From positions 62,001 to 126,000 of the forward strand of contig JAAHFU020000006.1 in NCBI GenBank assembly GCA_010672825.2: a stretch of DNA of 64,000 nt, in the 5' to 3' direction. Shown here piece by piece: positions 1-9,496 of the stretch. The notes below the pieces were generated by a model, which saw only the letters and a list, made by a program, of their open reading frames with translations, searched no databases and had not been told where the DNA came from. Position 1 is the stretch's first letter, and each line of letters opens with the position of its first letter. Source of the DNA: Leptolyngbya sp. SIO1E4. GTDB lineage: Bacteria > Cyanobacteriota > Cyanobacteriia > Phormidesmidales > Phormidesmidaceae. Both the position numbers and the translations under genes were made by a program.

Positions 1-1941
1 CAAGCCCGTTGCCACCCCTGGCTGCGGGTGCTGCCGCCGCTCATCCCGTAGATAGCGTTTCGATCCGAGCATAGTTTCCAATTGTTCCGGATGGATGGTC
101 ACAGGCGTGGTTATCCCTTCCGCAAACTGTACAGCCACCTTACGACAGAGATTCCCCAACTGCTGCTCTAGCCGCCGCACGCCTGCCTCACGGGTGTAAT
201 CATCAATCACATGACAGAGGGTTGCCTCAGGCAACTGGAGTGCATTTGAGGGAAGTCCCGACTTCTCTAACTGACGAGGCAGCAGGTAAGTGCGGGCGAT
301 CGCCAACTTCTCCTGATCTGAATAGCCCGATAGCTCAATCAGCTCCAGCCGATCCAGCAGCGGTGGGGGTACTGTCGAGAGGTCGTTGGCGGTACCAATG
401 AAGATTACCTGGGACAGATCAAAGTCTAAATCTAGATACAGGTCATGGAAGCAGTAGTTCTGCTGCGGGTCCAGAATTTCGAGCAATACCGAAGCTGGGT
501 CTCCTCGATAATCCATGCCCACCTTGTCCAACTCATCCAGCATAATCACCGGATTCTTCACGCCAGCCCGATGCAACGCCTGAATAATCCGTCCTGGCAT
601 AGCCCCAATGTAGGTACGGCGGTGACCTCGCAGTTCCGCTTCATCCCGCAGACCCCCTAGGCTAATACGTTCAAAGGGACGACCGAGCGCCCGCGCAATC
701 GAATGCCCTAGACTGGTTTTGCCAACCCCCGGCGGCCCCACAAAGCAGATCACCGTACCCACCGAGTAGCGTTCCGCCCGCACTTGAGCAGACGCTGGTT
801 CGGCCTCAACTGCCGTCGCTTGCTGCTGTGCTTGCCGTTTCAGCTTGAAGGTGGCCAAATGCTCGATGATGCGGTCTTTGACTTTGTTCATACCATAGTG
901 ATCCGCATCCAGCACGGCCCTGGCGTTCTGCAAGTCTAAATTATCCTCGACCGTTTGCTGCCAAGGCATTTCCAGCAGCCAATCCAAGTAGGTACGAATC
1001 ACACCGCCCTCAGCCGAACTGCTGCCAATGCGCTCCAGTCGTGCCAGCTCCCGTTTAAGCTGCTTCTCGGCTGTTTCGGGCAGTGCTGATGTTGCTAAAT
1101 GCTCCCGAAGTTCGGCCATTTCCTCGCGATCCGGATCGCCCTCGCCTAATTCTTCCTGAATTTTCTTCAATTGCCGTCGCAGGAAGAACTCCCGCTGCTG
1201 CGCCCCAATTTCCTTTTTGGTTTCTCCCAAAATTTGGGTTCGCAGTCGTTGCTCTTCCACATATTGCTGTAGGTTTTCCAGAACCCGCCGCAGGAGTGTC
1301 TCCAGATGATTCTCTTCCAGCACAGCCTGTGTTTTGGGCACCCCTTTCTGCATGAGGATACTTGATTGGTAGGCGAGTTCAACCGGCTCTTGATTGCTCA
1401 CAAGAATCGCTAGCAGTTCCTCCGGGAAGTCGGCGTTCATAGACGCCGCATCTTGCCAGAGAGACTTTATGGCATCGGTCAATGCTTTCAAGGTGTCAGT
1501 TTCGCTGCCAGCGACCTCCGCCTCCGTAGTGGTTAACTGGGGCAATGGCTGAAAATCCACCTCGAATCTCTTACCTTTCAATCGCAAGCGCTCTAGCTGT
1601 ACGCGCTCCACTCCCCTCACAACAAGCTGAAGCGAACCAACCGGGAGTCGCATCATCCGCTGAACGACCGCCAAGGTTCCCACAGGATAGAGATCTTTTA
1701 GGGCCTCAACCTCGGCATCTGAGTCTCGGGTCAGTCGCTCCAGACACTTGGGGCGAATCGCTACAATCACTAGATGTTTCTCCGTCGTATCCACAGCAGC
1801 TTCGGCTGATGCCACAGAGCGCAGACGACCTGCCATCACGGGTATCGTAATGCCGGGCAGCAATACAACATCCCGCAAGGGCAACAGAAATGCCGATTGG
1901 GTCTGGGTAGAGGACTTAAAGGAGCTGGGCAACCATAGCAT
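1..1941 (-). CDS. lon: ATP-dependent Lon protease (C-terminus cut by window edge)
   Basis: This is a cytosolic AAA+ serine protease that degrades misfolded and regulatory proteins. About 647 of roughly 800 residues are present. The N-terminal LON substrate-binding domain comes first (LLPLRDVVLLPG near residue 20), followed by a helical region and the AAA+ module. Walker A, GPPGVGKT, lies at 715-738. The frame stays open to base 1, so the protease domain with the catalytic Ser-Lys pair falls outside the window. An ATG at 1947 sits only 2 bases after GGAGG, so the ATG at 1941 (8-base spacing) is the better start. I see no copy of the island operator upstream. Many model cyanobacteria lack Lon, so its presence beside a stress island suggests an accessory origin (inference). 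Confidence 0.93.
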   Translation of the reverse strand, partial: MLWLPSSFKSSTQTQSAFLLPLRDVVLLPGITIPVMAGRLRSVASAEAAVDTTEKHLVIVAIRPKCLERLTRDSDAEVEALKDLYPVGTLAVVQRMMRLPVGSLQLVVRGVERVQLERLRLKGKRFEVDFQPLPQLTTTEAEVAGSETDTLKALTDAIKSLWQDAASMNADFPEELLAILVSNQEPVELAYQSSILMQKGVPKTQAVLEENHLETLLRRVLENLQQYVEEQRLRTQILGETKKEIGAQQREFFLRRQLKKIQEELGEGDPDREEMAELREHLATSALPETAEKQLKRELARLERIGSSSAEGGVIRTYLDWLLEMPWQQTVEDNLDLQNARAVLDADHYGMNKVKDRIIEHLATFKLKRQAQQQATAVEAEPASAQVRAERYSVGTVICFVGPPGVGKTSLGHSIARALGRPFERISLGGLRDEAELRGHRRTYIGAMPGRIIQALHRAGVKNPVIMLDELDKVGMDYRGDPASVLLEILDPQQNYCFHDLYLDLDFDLSQVIFIGTANDLSTVPPPLLDRLELIELSGYSDQEKLAIARTYLLPRQLEKSGLPSNALQLPEATLCHVIDDYTREAGVRRLEQQLGNLCRKVAVQFAEGITTPVTIHPEQLETMLGSKRYLRDERRQHPQPGVATGL

Positions 1942-2261
1942 GGCCATAACCTCCCCGAATGATAAGTCAGCGCCTTGTACAAGCGAGGGAAAGACCGTCC
2001 ATCTTAGAGACGACTACACCTAACAAGCAGAAACCCGTTCTTCGTCAATTTACCAATAGGTATAGAAGTGAGCTTTAGGCTAGCCTGGCTCATCGCTTGA
2101 CTGGGCGATCGCAATACTTTCGCAGTCTGTGGCTAGTTAGGCAGCAAAAGGGAGCAATCAAGGCCCTAAATAGACTGAGCTGATATATTCAGCATAGAAG
2201 AAATAGATCGGGGACTTTGGGGGTTAAACCGTACCTGCGTACCCCAGATACAATACATTGC
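1942..2261. other. intergenic region between lon and pentapeptide gene
   Basis: These 320 bases separate the lon start from the stop of the pentapeptide gene. They hold one GCGATCGC octamer near 2106 and the presumed lon promoter. I see no further gene, no repeat and no island-type operator. Confidence 0.5.
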
Positions 2262-3608
2262 CTATTCGCAGCCTTGGTCTGAAATCGCCCCATCCGGCAT
2301 GGTTGCCCCACACAAATTGGCAGTCTCTAAGTTGTCTACCTCACTCAGGTTGGCCCCCAGCAAATTTGCATCAATGAAGGAAGCACCTCTTAGCTTTGTC
2401 TGACTCAAATTCGCCTCTTGGAGGTTAGCATTATCCAGAATGGCATTTTCGAGATCGACCCCTGTCAGGTCAGCCGCATTAAGATTAGCATTGTTGAGAA
2501 ATGCATCCCCCAAATCTGCCTGCTGGAGATTGGCATAGCTCAGATCGGCACCACTCAAGTTCGTGTGGATTCTTTGAGTCATACCAGCCCAAAAGTCCTT
2601 AAGAACAGCACTACTCAAGTTTGCGTCGACTAAAGTAGCACCACTCAAATTTGCTCTTCCTAGATTCGCACCCTCTAATTCAGCACTCGACAAGTCAGCG
2701 TTGCTGAGATTAGCGTACTGCAGACTGGTTCGCCGTGTACCTTCTGTGGTCAAATTAGCGCTGGATAAAACAGCATTTTCTAAGTTGGCACCGCGTAGAT
2801 TGGCTCCCTCTAAATCTGCTTCTGCCAGGTTGACACCCTCTAAGTTAACCCTTTCCAAATTTGCATTCTTTAAATTGACACCACTGAGGGAATATTGCCT
2901 CAGATCAGCCCCATGCAAATCACAAGTCTCACAGACACGAGTTTGTAACAATTGCTGAACTTCTTCAGTGCTTTCTGCACTGCTTTCCGTGGCTGCAAGC
3001 CAAGCTGCCACAATCTCATCGGAAGGACCGCCAGCCTCAGTGTTAGTGGACTGTTCTAATTGAACCCTAAGCTCTATCCCCCGATCTTGACCGGTCATAA
3101 TGTTCAAGAAATTGTAGCTGGTTTGGCCAGCGTCTGATTCAGTTGTGTACCCAATTTCTACTTCTGCAATTTGGTCGTATCTGGCAAAGAGAGCCCCAAT
3201 CAAGCCAAATGTCATCGCTGCACTATAGTCATCTCGGTCATATTCAAGATAACTCAGCGCGAAGACATGACTGAGCGGAATCACAAGCTCACGAGTGTTA
3301 CGTTCTCCACCTAATAATGAAAGAGGCTCGCCTTCTTCAATGAAGAGGATTAAATTTTCATCATTGACGGCAAATTTGCAGGCACTGGATTGGCCGCTAT
3401 CACCGAATGCTAGCAAGCATTCACCTTCATTGCCCTGTCGATTTTCTAAAGGCACTGGAATTTCATATCCCTCACAACGGGAATTGTGAGGAAATCGGGA
3501 GCATAAGTTATAAAGTTCAGCGTCAATGTCACTTGCTCCAGCATAAGTAGGCATGACTAGCAAGAATGGAGTCAATCCTAAAGCGATGGCCAGTATCCTA
3601 GGTTTCAT
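2262..3608 (-). CDS. exported pentapeptide-repeat protein
   Basis: This secreted or periplasmic protein has about 448 residues and no catalytic assignment. The start at 3608 is preferred over 3641 because it gives a clean signal peptide (MKPRILAIALGLTPFLLVMPTYAGA) behind a GGAAGG-like ribosome site. An N-terminal domain of about 200 residues has no obvious family. A CETC motif follows (VCETCDLHGADL), then roughly 40 tandem A(D/N)LxX pentapeptides that should form a right-handed quadrilateral beta-helix. The QLL-x-T-x2-C-x2-C-x-L-x-GA-x-L entry motif recurs in the second pentapeptide protein at 16790-17368, so the two share a module. Its biochemical role is unknown. Confidence 0.85.
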   Translation of the reverse strand: MKPRILAIALGLTPFLLVMPTYAGASDIDAELYNLCSRFPHNSRCEGYEIPVPLENRQGNEGECLLAFGDSGQSSACKFAVNDENLILFIEEGEPLSLLGGERNTRELVIPLSHVFALSYLEYDRDDYSAAMTFGLIGALFARYDQIAEVEIGYTTESDAGQTSYNFLNIMTGQDRGIELRVQLEQSTNTEAGGPSDEIVAAWLAATESSAESTEEVQQLLQTRVCETCDLHGADLRQYSLSGVNLKNANLERVNLEGVNLAEADLEGANLRGANLENAVLSSANLTTEGTRRTSLQYANLSNADLSSAELEGANLGRANLSGATLVDANLSSAVLKDFWAGMTQRIHTNLSGADLSYANLQQADLGDAFLNNANLNAADLTGVDLENAILDNANLQEANLSQTKLRGASFIDANLLGANLSEVDNLETANLCGATMPDGAISDQGCE

Positions 3609-4220
3609 ATCTAAATCACCTTCCCTACTATTAAACTGCATCGAAAAAATATTCTTTTATAAAATCCGAGAGATTGAAATTAATGCAAAAATAAAACCTT
3701 AAAAATGACAAAATATTTTAGGTCGAGATCTCAATTTATTCATACCTTTATAACAAGGTTTAGACCCTCTCATTTAAATCATATCCAAGCGTTTTGAAGC
3801 GATTCTCTCTCTTGTGAATAGTTTATAAATTGCAAACATACTCAGCTAAAAGTGAATCAGCGATCGCAGGATATAAATCTCATCCAGATTTAGAACTGGA
3901 GATTTCCAGGATGTTGTTCAAAATTACGAGGCTAAAAATGGACGTGGTTTAGCTACTTTCCTAAAGTCTCTTACTGATTTTTCGTTGGCTTGATCAGCGA
4001 TAATGGGAGTAGGAAAGCTCTGCCAAAAATCTAAGCATTCCAAACAAACAGAACGTTTGATTTAAAGCGTCCTCAAGTGCATGGGAGGACTGAAATTATG
4101 CACTCCTCTCTTTTTGGGACGAAGTAGCGTGAAACAAAATTGAGACATACATGGATGGGATGTCTTCATTTCTGACCAAGTACTTATGTAAAGTTCAAGA
4201 AATGCGTTCAACCTCTCTAC
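3609..4220. other. AT-rich intergenic region
   Basis: About 610 bases lie between the pentapeptide gene start and the stop of the methyltransferase gene. They are AT-rich near 3640-3760 and contain one GCGATCGC-type octamer near 3862. I see no convincing coding frame, RNA gene or operator of the island type. Confidence 0.45.
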
Positions 4221-4889
4221 CTACCATAAGCCTGGTAGTAGTCGGTAATGCACCTTTCGAGTGTACGCTTCATACCCTGAGAGTTCTTTCTGTAGGGTTC
4301 GATCCTCTAGGGTTGTGCGGATGATCAGGCAGAGCGTAGAAAGAGTCGCTGGAATAAACGCCCACCAGGAACCTAGAAGCAAGGGCATCGCTAGCACTAA
4401 CCCCAGTATTGTGGCAATGTATCCAGGATGGCGAACGATGCGATAAGGGCCAGACTCGATTACTTGATGGTTGCGATCGCCCTGTATCCGCACTGTTTTT
4501 TCGAAAAACGGGTTAACGGCCATCGACCTCGTAACGACTGCCACAAAAAAGGCATACAAGACAGCGCCAACGGGCCACAGCCAAGGCGACATTTCTGACC
4601 AGCGATAGCGAATATCTAGGGCCGCCACCAGCGGGATTGCGAGAAACGTCACCCCAAACATCGCGAGCACAACGATGTCCCAGGTTTTTGTGCCTTTACC
4701 AAGCTGCTCCCGTCGCTTCATCAGTTCAGGGTTTTTGCGCCATAGGTACGGCACACTGGTGAGCCGCCCCAGCAGCAGTAGGCCGATCAAGGCCCATCCT
4801 CGGGGCCAATCCCACTGGCCTACCAGCCCAAAAACACCAACGGCAACGAGCGCCGTGACCAAACCGCCGAGGATCTTTGTCAGTTGCAT
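4221..4889 (-). CDS. isoprenylcysteine carboxyl methyltransferase-like membrane protein
   Basis: This is a 222-residue integral membrane protein with about five hydrophobic segments. The conserved C-terminal ICMT/phospholipid-methyltransferase block is visible: SGPYRIVRHPGYIATI near residue 147, where the RHPxY stretch and following glycine helix form the SAM-binding fold, and later an EDRTLQKEL-x-GYEAY segment. These features are typical of the bacterial ICMT/PEMT superfamily. Bacterial members methylate lipids or unknown small substrates, so the true substrate cannot be read from sequence. The gene stands alone with no operator of the island type. Confidence 0.8.
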   Translation of the reverse strand: MQLTKILGGLVTALVAVGVFGLVGQWDWPRGWALIGLLLLGRLTSVPYLWRKNPELMKRREQLGKGTKTWDIVVLAMFGVTFLAIPLVAALDIRYRWSEMSPWLWPVGAVLYAFFVAVVTRSMAVNPFFEKTVRIQGDRNHQVIESGPYRIVRHPGYIATILGLVLAMPLLLGSWWAFIPATLSTLCLIIRTTLEDRTLQKELSGYEAYTRKVHYRLLPGLW

Positions 4890-5023
4890 AACGCCCCCCA
4901 GAGTGAACGCTCGATGGTAGAGAAATTGCCTTGAACCTGCTACGTTCTTTTAGCTCTGGTTTGAGCAGTAGGATTGCGTTTATCTCAAGTTCAATCTCTC
5001 TACATTGCCAAGTAAGAGCTCAA

Positions 5024-5395
5024 CTATTCCATGTCAAAATCGGCATCATAGACGTTACCAAAATCAACCTCGGGAATATCCTCGATATCTCTTTGAATAT
5101 CAAAATCAATACCATGAACACCCTTGGCATCTCTCCAGACTTCAACACACAGTCAACTGTTTTCTTGCACACCCTCTGCGTTTTCAATCGCTTTGAGCAA
5201 AAGGTGTTTCATAAATCTGTTAGAACTGACAACTTTGACATTGCCTAACCCTAGCATTCTTAAAAGGAAGGGTTCCTCTAAGCGAGTGTCTTTGATTCTG
5301 TATAGCTCAATCTCATCTTTCTCGCGATTGAGAATGCCTGTAATTCTTTTAAGCCCCTGGTTGGTTAACTCATAATATGTATCTTCCCATGGCAT
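5024..5395 (-). pseudogene. PH-domain (bPH_2/YdbS-like) protein, truncated and nonsense-interrupted
   Basis: The frame encodes the second half of a bacterial PH domain (TYYELTNQGLKRITGIL, then EIELYRIKD, then LLRMLGLGNVKVVSS). It meets a TGA at 5153-5155. Reading on in the same frame gives VEVWRDAKGV and an acidic tail ending at TAG 5024-5026, which matches how such proteins usually end. A CGA to TGA change would explain the stop. The N-terminal transmembrane half is missing and the frame begins inside the hypB remnant. This marks a recombination junction. Confidence 0.7.
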
Positions 5396-5649
5396 TGAAA
5401 GATGGCCTGCCCTAAGTAAGCGTAGAAGCTGGCTAGCCCCTCGCTAGTGATAGCAGACAGCTCAAACACCAGAGCCTGAGGCGCGATTAGATGCAGGTGG
5501 TGAAGGACCTCATCGCGATTGAAACTGACAATTTTAGCCAAGTCGATTTTGCTAATGATGACTGCGTGAGCAGACTCAAAGAGGGTGGGATACTTCAGTG
5601 GCTTATCGTCCCCTTCAGTGACAGAAAGCAACACAAAGCGATACGAGTT
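5365..5649 (-). pseudogene. hypB: hydrogenase nickel-insertion GTPase HypB, C-terminal remnant
   Basis: The frame encodes the C-terminal third of HypB, starting at YRFVLLSVTEGDDKPLKYP and continuing through ISKIDLAKIVSF, the G4-type base-recognition segment. The N-terminal part with the metal sites and Walker A is absent. The fragment lies in the same frame as, and directly after, the stop of the maturation-protease gene. It runs out in unrelated sequence at the PH-domain junction. HypB normally delivers nickel to NiFe hydrogenase, and this copy cannot function. Confidence 0.75.
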
Positions 5650-6216
5650 CTAGGTTTTGCCTCCGGCAAATGTCGGGACTGATGATTTCATAGTTGGCTC
5701 TGACTTCACACCCGTAGGCCACAAATAGGTAATGAAAAACTGTTCAATGGTTCTCAGTGCGTGATCAACACCTCGTTGCGCTGTTTTCGAGAGCGATTTA
5801 CTTGGCTCATGATGTTCAGTTGGGATTTGCAGCAACCAGGCTTGGGGATGCCGACCACAGAGCACCTGGGTCAAGGCAACTAATGCTGAGGGCTCGCAGG
5901 TGTGGTTTAGCAGCGGTTCTGCACAGTGGGCTAAGGTCTTTTTATCGGTGACAACTGGGTCAAGTTGAATCGTGGGAGCACAACTTGTGCCACAGGCTTC
6001 GACAAAGATCACATAGTCAGCTCTGATCATCTCAGCCGACAGTTCTGTCATCAGTTGGTGTACAGCTAGCGATTTGACCGACGATAGGTGCCAATTGGCA
6101 ACAGTCATTGCGACTTTAAGACCAACGGCATCATCGCCTTGCAAGTCGTTACCATAGCCAATGATAAGAAAGGGATAGCGGGTAGGTGCCTGAGCATCAG
6201 GAATGGTAAGAATCAC
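5650..6216 (-). CDS. NiFe-hydrogenase maturation endopeptidase (HyaD/HoxW-like)
   Basis: This is a nickel-dependent endopeptidase that clips the C-terminus of the hydrogenase large subunit after metal insertion. It has 188 residues, the normal size range. The family signature is present as GYGNDLQGDDAVG (residues about 20-32), with the metal-binding Asp in GDD and a second acidic site in VIFVEACGT. A C-terminal HEPS-like segment matches the third metal-ligand area. Translation starts at GTG 6216 behind a strong AGGAGG. No hydrogenase structural gene lies nearby and the neighbouring hypB is a remnant, so this may be the last intact member of a lost hydrogenase cluster. Confidence 0.82.
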   Translation of the reverse strand: MILTIPDAQAPTRYPFLIIGYGNDLQGDDAVGLKVAMTVANWHLSSVKSLAVHQLMTELSAEMIRADYVIFVEACGTSCAPTIQLDPVVTDKKTLAHCAEPLLNHTCEPSALVALTQVLCGRHPQAWLLQIPTEHHEPSKSLSKTAQRGVDHALRTIEQFFITYLWPTGVKSEPTMKSSVPTFAGGKT

Positions 6217-6249
6217 GGGTTAACCTCCTCTGAGATCAGGAGCTTAACC

Positions 6250-6560
6250 CTAAAGATAGGCCGTGGAGTTGAGGATCTTATGAAGCTTCACCAGTACATT
6301 TGAAATATAGCGGTGTGTAATGGCTAGCGTATGATGCAGTAACTTGCGGGCAACGCCTTGACCTTGCCATTCGTGAGTCACAAATAGTAAAGAGATATGA
6401 TCGCAATCCCTCACTTCAGCTGCCCCTATCAACTCAACTCTAACTTCAGCCACCAACACAAAGTGGTTGTTTGAGTCCTTTTGGCCAACAGGTCAGGGTT
6501 AGCATATCGCTCAAACTCCTGGATACCTTGCCTTGCATATAAAGGATTCAGGATTACGGT
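6250..6560 (-). pseudogene. GNAT acetyltransferase remnant with frameshift
   Basis: The C-terminal frame (6250-6483) carries a GNAT motif A block, LLFVTHEWQGQGVARKLL, with the Q-x2-G-x-A-type acetyl-CoA loop. The expected N-terminal neighbour, ARQGIQEFERYANPDLLAKR, lies in another frame just upstream (about 6486-6545). Joining them needs a one-base shift near 6483. No start codon is apparent, so this is a decayed gene. Confidence 0.6.
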
Positions 6561-6639
6561 CAACTAACAGGACTTCATATAACTGTGATCATGAATCGGT
6601 TGCTTAGCTGATGGTTTGTGGCATCTACTAAGAGCTAAG

Positions 6640-7408
6640 AGGCCAAATATTGCACCCGTTAGGTTTGCGAGAACCGCACACTATCCTATATTTGGGATGT
6701 CAGTTTCTTCTATGTACACAATCTCATCAAGCATCTTTACCTTAGCGACAGTTGAGTTGATATCGTCGGTAGCGAAATACGTTATCCAGGTAGCAGGGTT
6801 TGACCTACCGAGCGATCTCTGTACGACTCCTGCTATATCAGTATCATCAGCATCTTTGAAGAGTGTATAGCTTCCCATCTGTCCCCTATTAACATTGTTA
6901 GCCTTCCAAGCAAACAACTCACTGTAAAACCTCGTTGCAGTCTCAACGTCTTCAGCTATGAGCTCGTCCCATAGAAATGTACCTTTGGGAGAGGGGAAGT
7001 TGTGTGGGAACGGAAGTTGTGTATGGGAAAGTGGGAACAGATAACAGCACCTTGCAGATCCTGAAGCACGGCGCTGCGGCCAATCCCTGGAGTGTCGAAG
7101 GGCTCCCGATTCACTGCCGTGCCCAGCGCTTTTGCCTTCGCCGTGACTGCATCAACATCTTCAACCATGATATGGGCGACCCAGTGAGAGGGCACATCCT
7201 GTCCGGAGTCAACGGAGCCTCCGTGCGCCTCACCGTTAGCCAGAATCAAGGGATAGTCAGCCTCACTGGATTTCCAGACAAAATCAAGGGCATGCTCAAT
7301 CTGGTACGTCCAACCGAGCAATTCAGCATAGAAGTCCGTCACCCTAGTCACATCATTGGTTAGCAGGTCATGCCACACAACATGGCAAATTGCCGTTTTG
7401 ATGGACAT
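6640..7408 (-). pseudogene. two-domain VOC (glyoxalase-like) protein, frameshift plus nonsense
   Basis: The first VOC domain (6956-7408) is intact and starts MSIKTAICHVVWHDLLTND behind a GAGG-like site. The second domain begins in another frame with WDELIAEDVETATRFYSELFAW, and continuity is restored by a one-base change near 6972. This second frame then hits TAG at about 6679-6681, after which CAVLANLTGAIFGLL still reads as the normal end of the domain. At least two inactivating changes separate this copy from a working CFP30B-like protein. Confidence 0.75.
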
Positions 7409-7570
7409 GTTTGTTACCTCATTAGATCAACGATGCTGAGCAAGGCTTGGCTTATGAGGGCTTATGGGGCAGACGAAATAAGCTACGCATCAGGAGACAG
7501 GAGTCAGGCTCGGTGTTTTGAGAAGGAGTTGTAAATGGTAATATTTGTAGATGAGATCGCATCACAGTTG

Positions 7571-8080
7571 TTAGGTCAAGAAATCAAGGTCGCGATCGCG
7601 AATATAGCCCACCATCATCGGACTAATGGTGGTTAGAGTCGTTACGAATGAAACAATAAGAATTTGCCCTATGCTGAGCTGAGCGAATAGCTGAGATAAC
7701 GGTTCTGACTGACCGAGATTAAACTGTCTCAGAGCAATGTAAGTGGTGTTGCACGTCAACGATGTCCAAAAGTCAAAGGCGATCGCAAATATCCACGTCA
7801 ACTGAAGTAAGGCAACCTCAACCCGCTTCACCCGCCTGCGCTCCCAAATAGATTTTGTGGAGAAGTTAAACGCCCCTACTGTCAACGTGCCAACTAGACT
7901 GAGACCCAGCGCAATAAAGCCAGCACTCCCCAGAATGATAAGGCTGCCTAAAAACGTAGTCAGCAGATCCCAAACCATGCTGAGGCGAAAAGCACTGATC
8001 AGCACCAGCCGCCGCATGCTGATATCAATCGATTGAGGCTTTGATTTAGGGTTTGATTTAGGGTTTGAATCATATCTCAT
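7571..8080 (-). CDS. unrecognised four-helix membrane protein (operator site 1)
   Basis: I do not recognise this 169-residue protein. The N-terminus has a polar repeat-like stretch (SNPKSNPKSKPQS) encoded by near-direct DNA repeats around 8040-8068. About four hydrophobic segments follow (roughly residues 30-75, 90-110 and 138-157). There is no enzyme motif. Promoter module 1 lies 55 bases upstream and points into it, which places it in the island regulon. A role as an inner-membrane stress protein is inference from context only. Confidence 0.65.
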   Translation of the reverse strand: MRYDSNPKSNPKSKPQSIDISMRRLVLISAFRLSMVWDLLTTFLGSLIILGSAGFIALGLSLVGTLTVGAFNFSTKSIWERRRVKRVEVALLQLTWIFAIAFDFWTSLTCNTTYIALRQFNLGQSEPLSQLFAQLSIGQILIVSFVTTLTTISPMMVGYIRDRDLDFLT

Positions 8081-8134
8081 TACCTTATGTCCTCCCCAAT
8101 CAATCGTGGTGAAGACACCGATTTGGCTATCCTC

Positions 8135-8169
8135 ACAGTACTTTACGAAATTGAGGAACTTGTGAGGAG
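8135..8169 (-). promoter_or_regulatory. island promoter module, site 1
   Basis: On the minus strand the operator reads CTCCTCA-CAAG-TTCCTCA (8151-8169). It is followed by 8 bases and a TACTGT -10 hexamer (8135-8140). It drives the membrane-protein gene at 7571-8080. Confidence 0.8.
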
Positions 8170-8176
8170 TAGAGTT

Positions 8177-9448
8177 TCAGACTGAAACAACAACTAGTTG
8201 AGTTAACACAACGGCTATTAGACCTAGCCCTAATGCGGTGAGCAAAATTGTGCCGCACCAGCGAGCGAGCTTCCAGCCTCCAATGAGAGCAACGATGCTC
8301 GCTTTCGTCAGGGTATTGACAGCCACCGCAATCAAAATGCCGAAGGTTGCGATCGTCTCTGAGAGCCCACTCTTGGCAGATGCCGCTAAAGAAAGGCTGA
8401 CCGCATCCACATCTGCAATCCCTGAAATCGCCGATAACAGATAAATTCCAGCTCCCCCCAGCCAAGCTTCGGTTACTCGCACAAGCACAAATAAGACTGT
8501 TAATAAAAAGCCATAGATGAGAGCTGACCTTAAATCGATAGGGTTTTTGAGGGTAACGGCAGTTCGTGTAACCGGGGAAACCTGACGCCGTCCAATCGAG
8601 ATCGCCGCCAGCAGCGGAATGATAGCTAAAAAAGCAATCGGGAAAGTGAGCGACCGCAATAAGGAGGGATTAACAACCGCAACTTCAAGTAATAAGCGCA
8701 CAGCCATTGTGCCCGAAGCGAGGGCAATGCCTGCTCCCAAGACAGCGAGATTTCCCTATCCCAGCTTGGCCTGCCGAGAAAAGGTTACAGTAACCGCTGT
8801 CGAAGAAACTAATCCGCCCAGAATCGCTGTGACGAATAAGCCCACGCGCTCTCCCAATAGCCGCACCGCAAAGTACCCCACTTAGGAGATGGCGGCAATG
8901 AGCAACACCAACAAACCAACCGTGCGAGGGTTAACCGCCTGCCAAGGTCCCATGCTTTGATTCGGTAGCAGTGGCAATGCCACCATTGCGATTAGCAATA
9001 ACTGCAGAGTGGCAAGCAATTCCTGACGATTCAGCTGGGCCAGCGACCAGTGTAATTCTCGTTTAAGGCCCAGGAAAGCGGCAACAACAACGGCGATCGC
9101 GATTCCTTCCGCCTTGTACCCACTCACCACCAATGCCCCTAGGCCAAAGGTGAGCAGCATGGCTAACTCAGTTGTCAGGCCAAAGTCTTGAGTCTGTCGG
9201 GCTGTCAGCCAGTAGGAAACCGCAACAGCCAACGCCAGCCCTAAAAACATCACCCCTAAGAGAACACTCCCCCACTCTAAAGCCAGCAGTGCTCCAAAAC
9301 CACCCAACAATCCTACAAAACCAAAGCTACGAATCCCAGCAGCAAAAGTGTCTTCAGCTTTTTGTTGGTGTTGCCAGCCGCGCTCAGCTCCGATGATCAG
9401 CCCCAATACCAGAGCCACAGCCAAACGAGTCATCGCAGTCCAATCCAT
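8177..9448 (-). pseudogene. MgtC/SapB-DUF4010 membrane protein interrupted by two in-frame stops
   Basis: One continuous frame of about 423 codons encodes an MgtC-like N-terminal half (LVLGLIIGAERGWQ near residue 13) and a DUF4010 C-terminal half with many hydrophobic helices. It contains TAA at 8882-8884 and TAG near 8759-8761. Sequence between and after the stops remains fully family-like (VGYFAVRLLGERVGLFVTA, then LASGTMAVRLLLE). Two different stop codons argue against a single recoding event, and no shift is needed elsewhere. It looks like a recent pseudogene. Confidence 0.8.
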
Positions 9449-9496
9449 AGCCTCGAAAATGCATCAAGATACGATTAAAACCAATGGCTAAGTACC

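Noticed and set aside
7038..7363. Long plus-strand frames opposite the VOC gene, and similar frames opposite ppsA, the sensor kinase and ftsH
   Set aside because: They are antisense shadows of strongly coding genes, with no ribosome sites and no family-like sequence.
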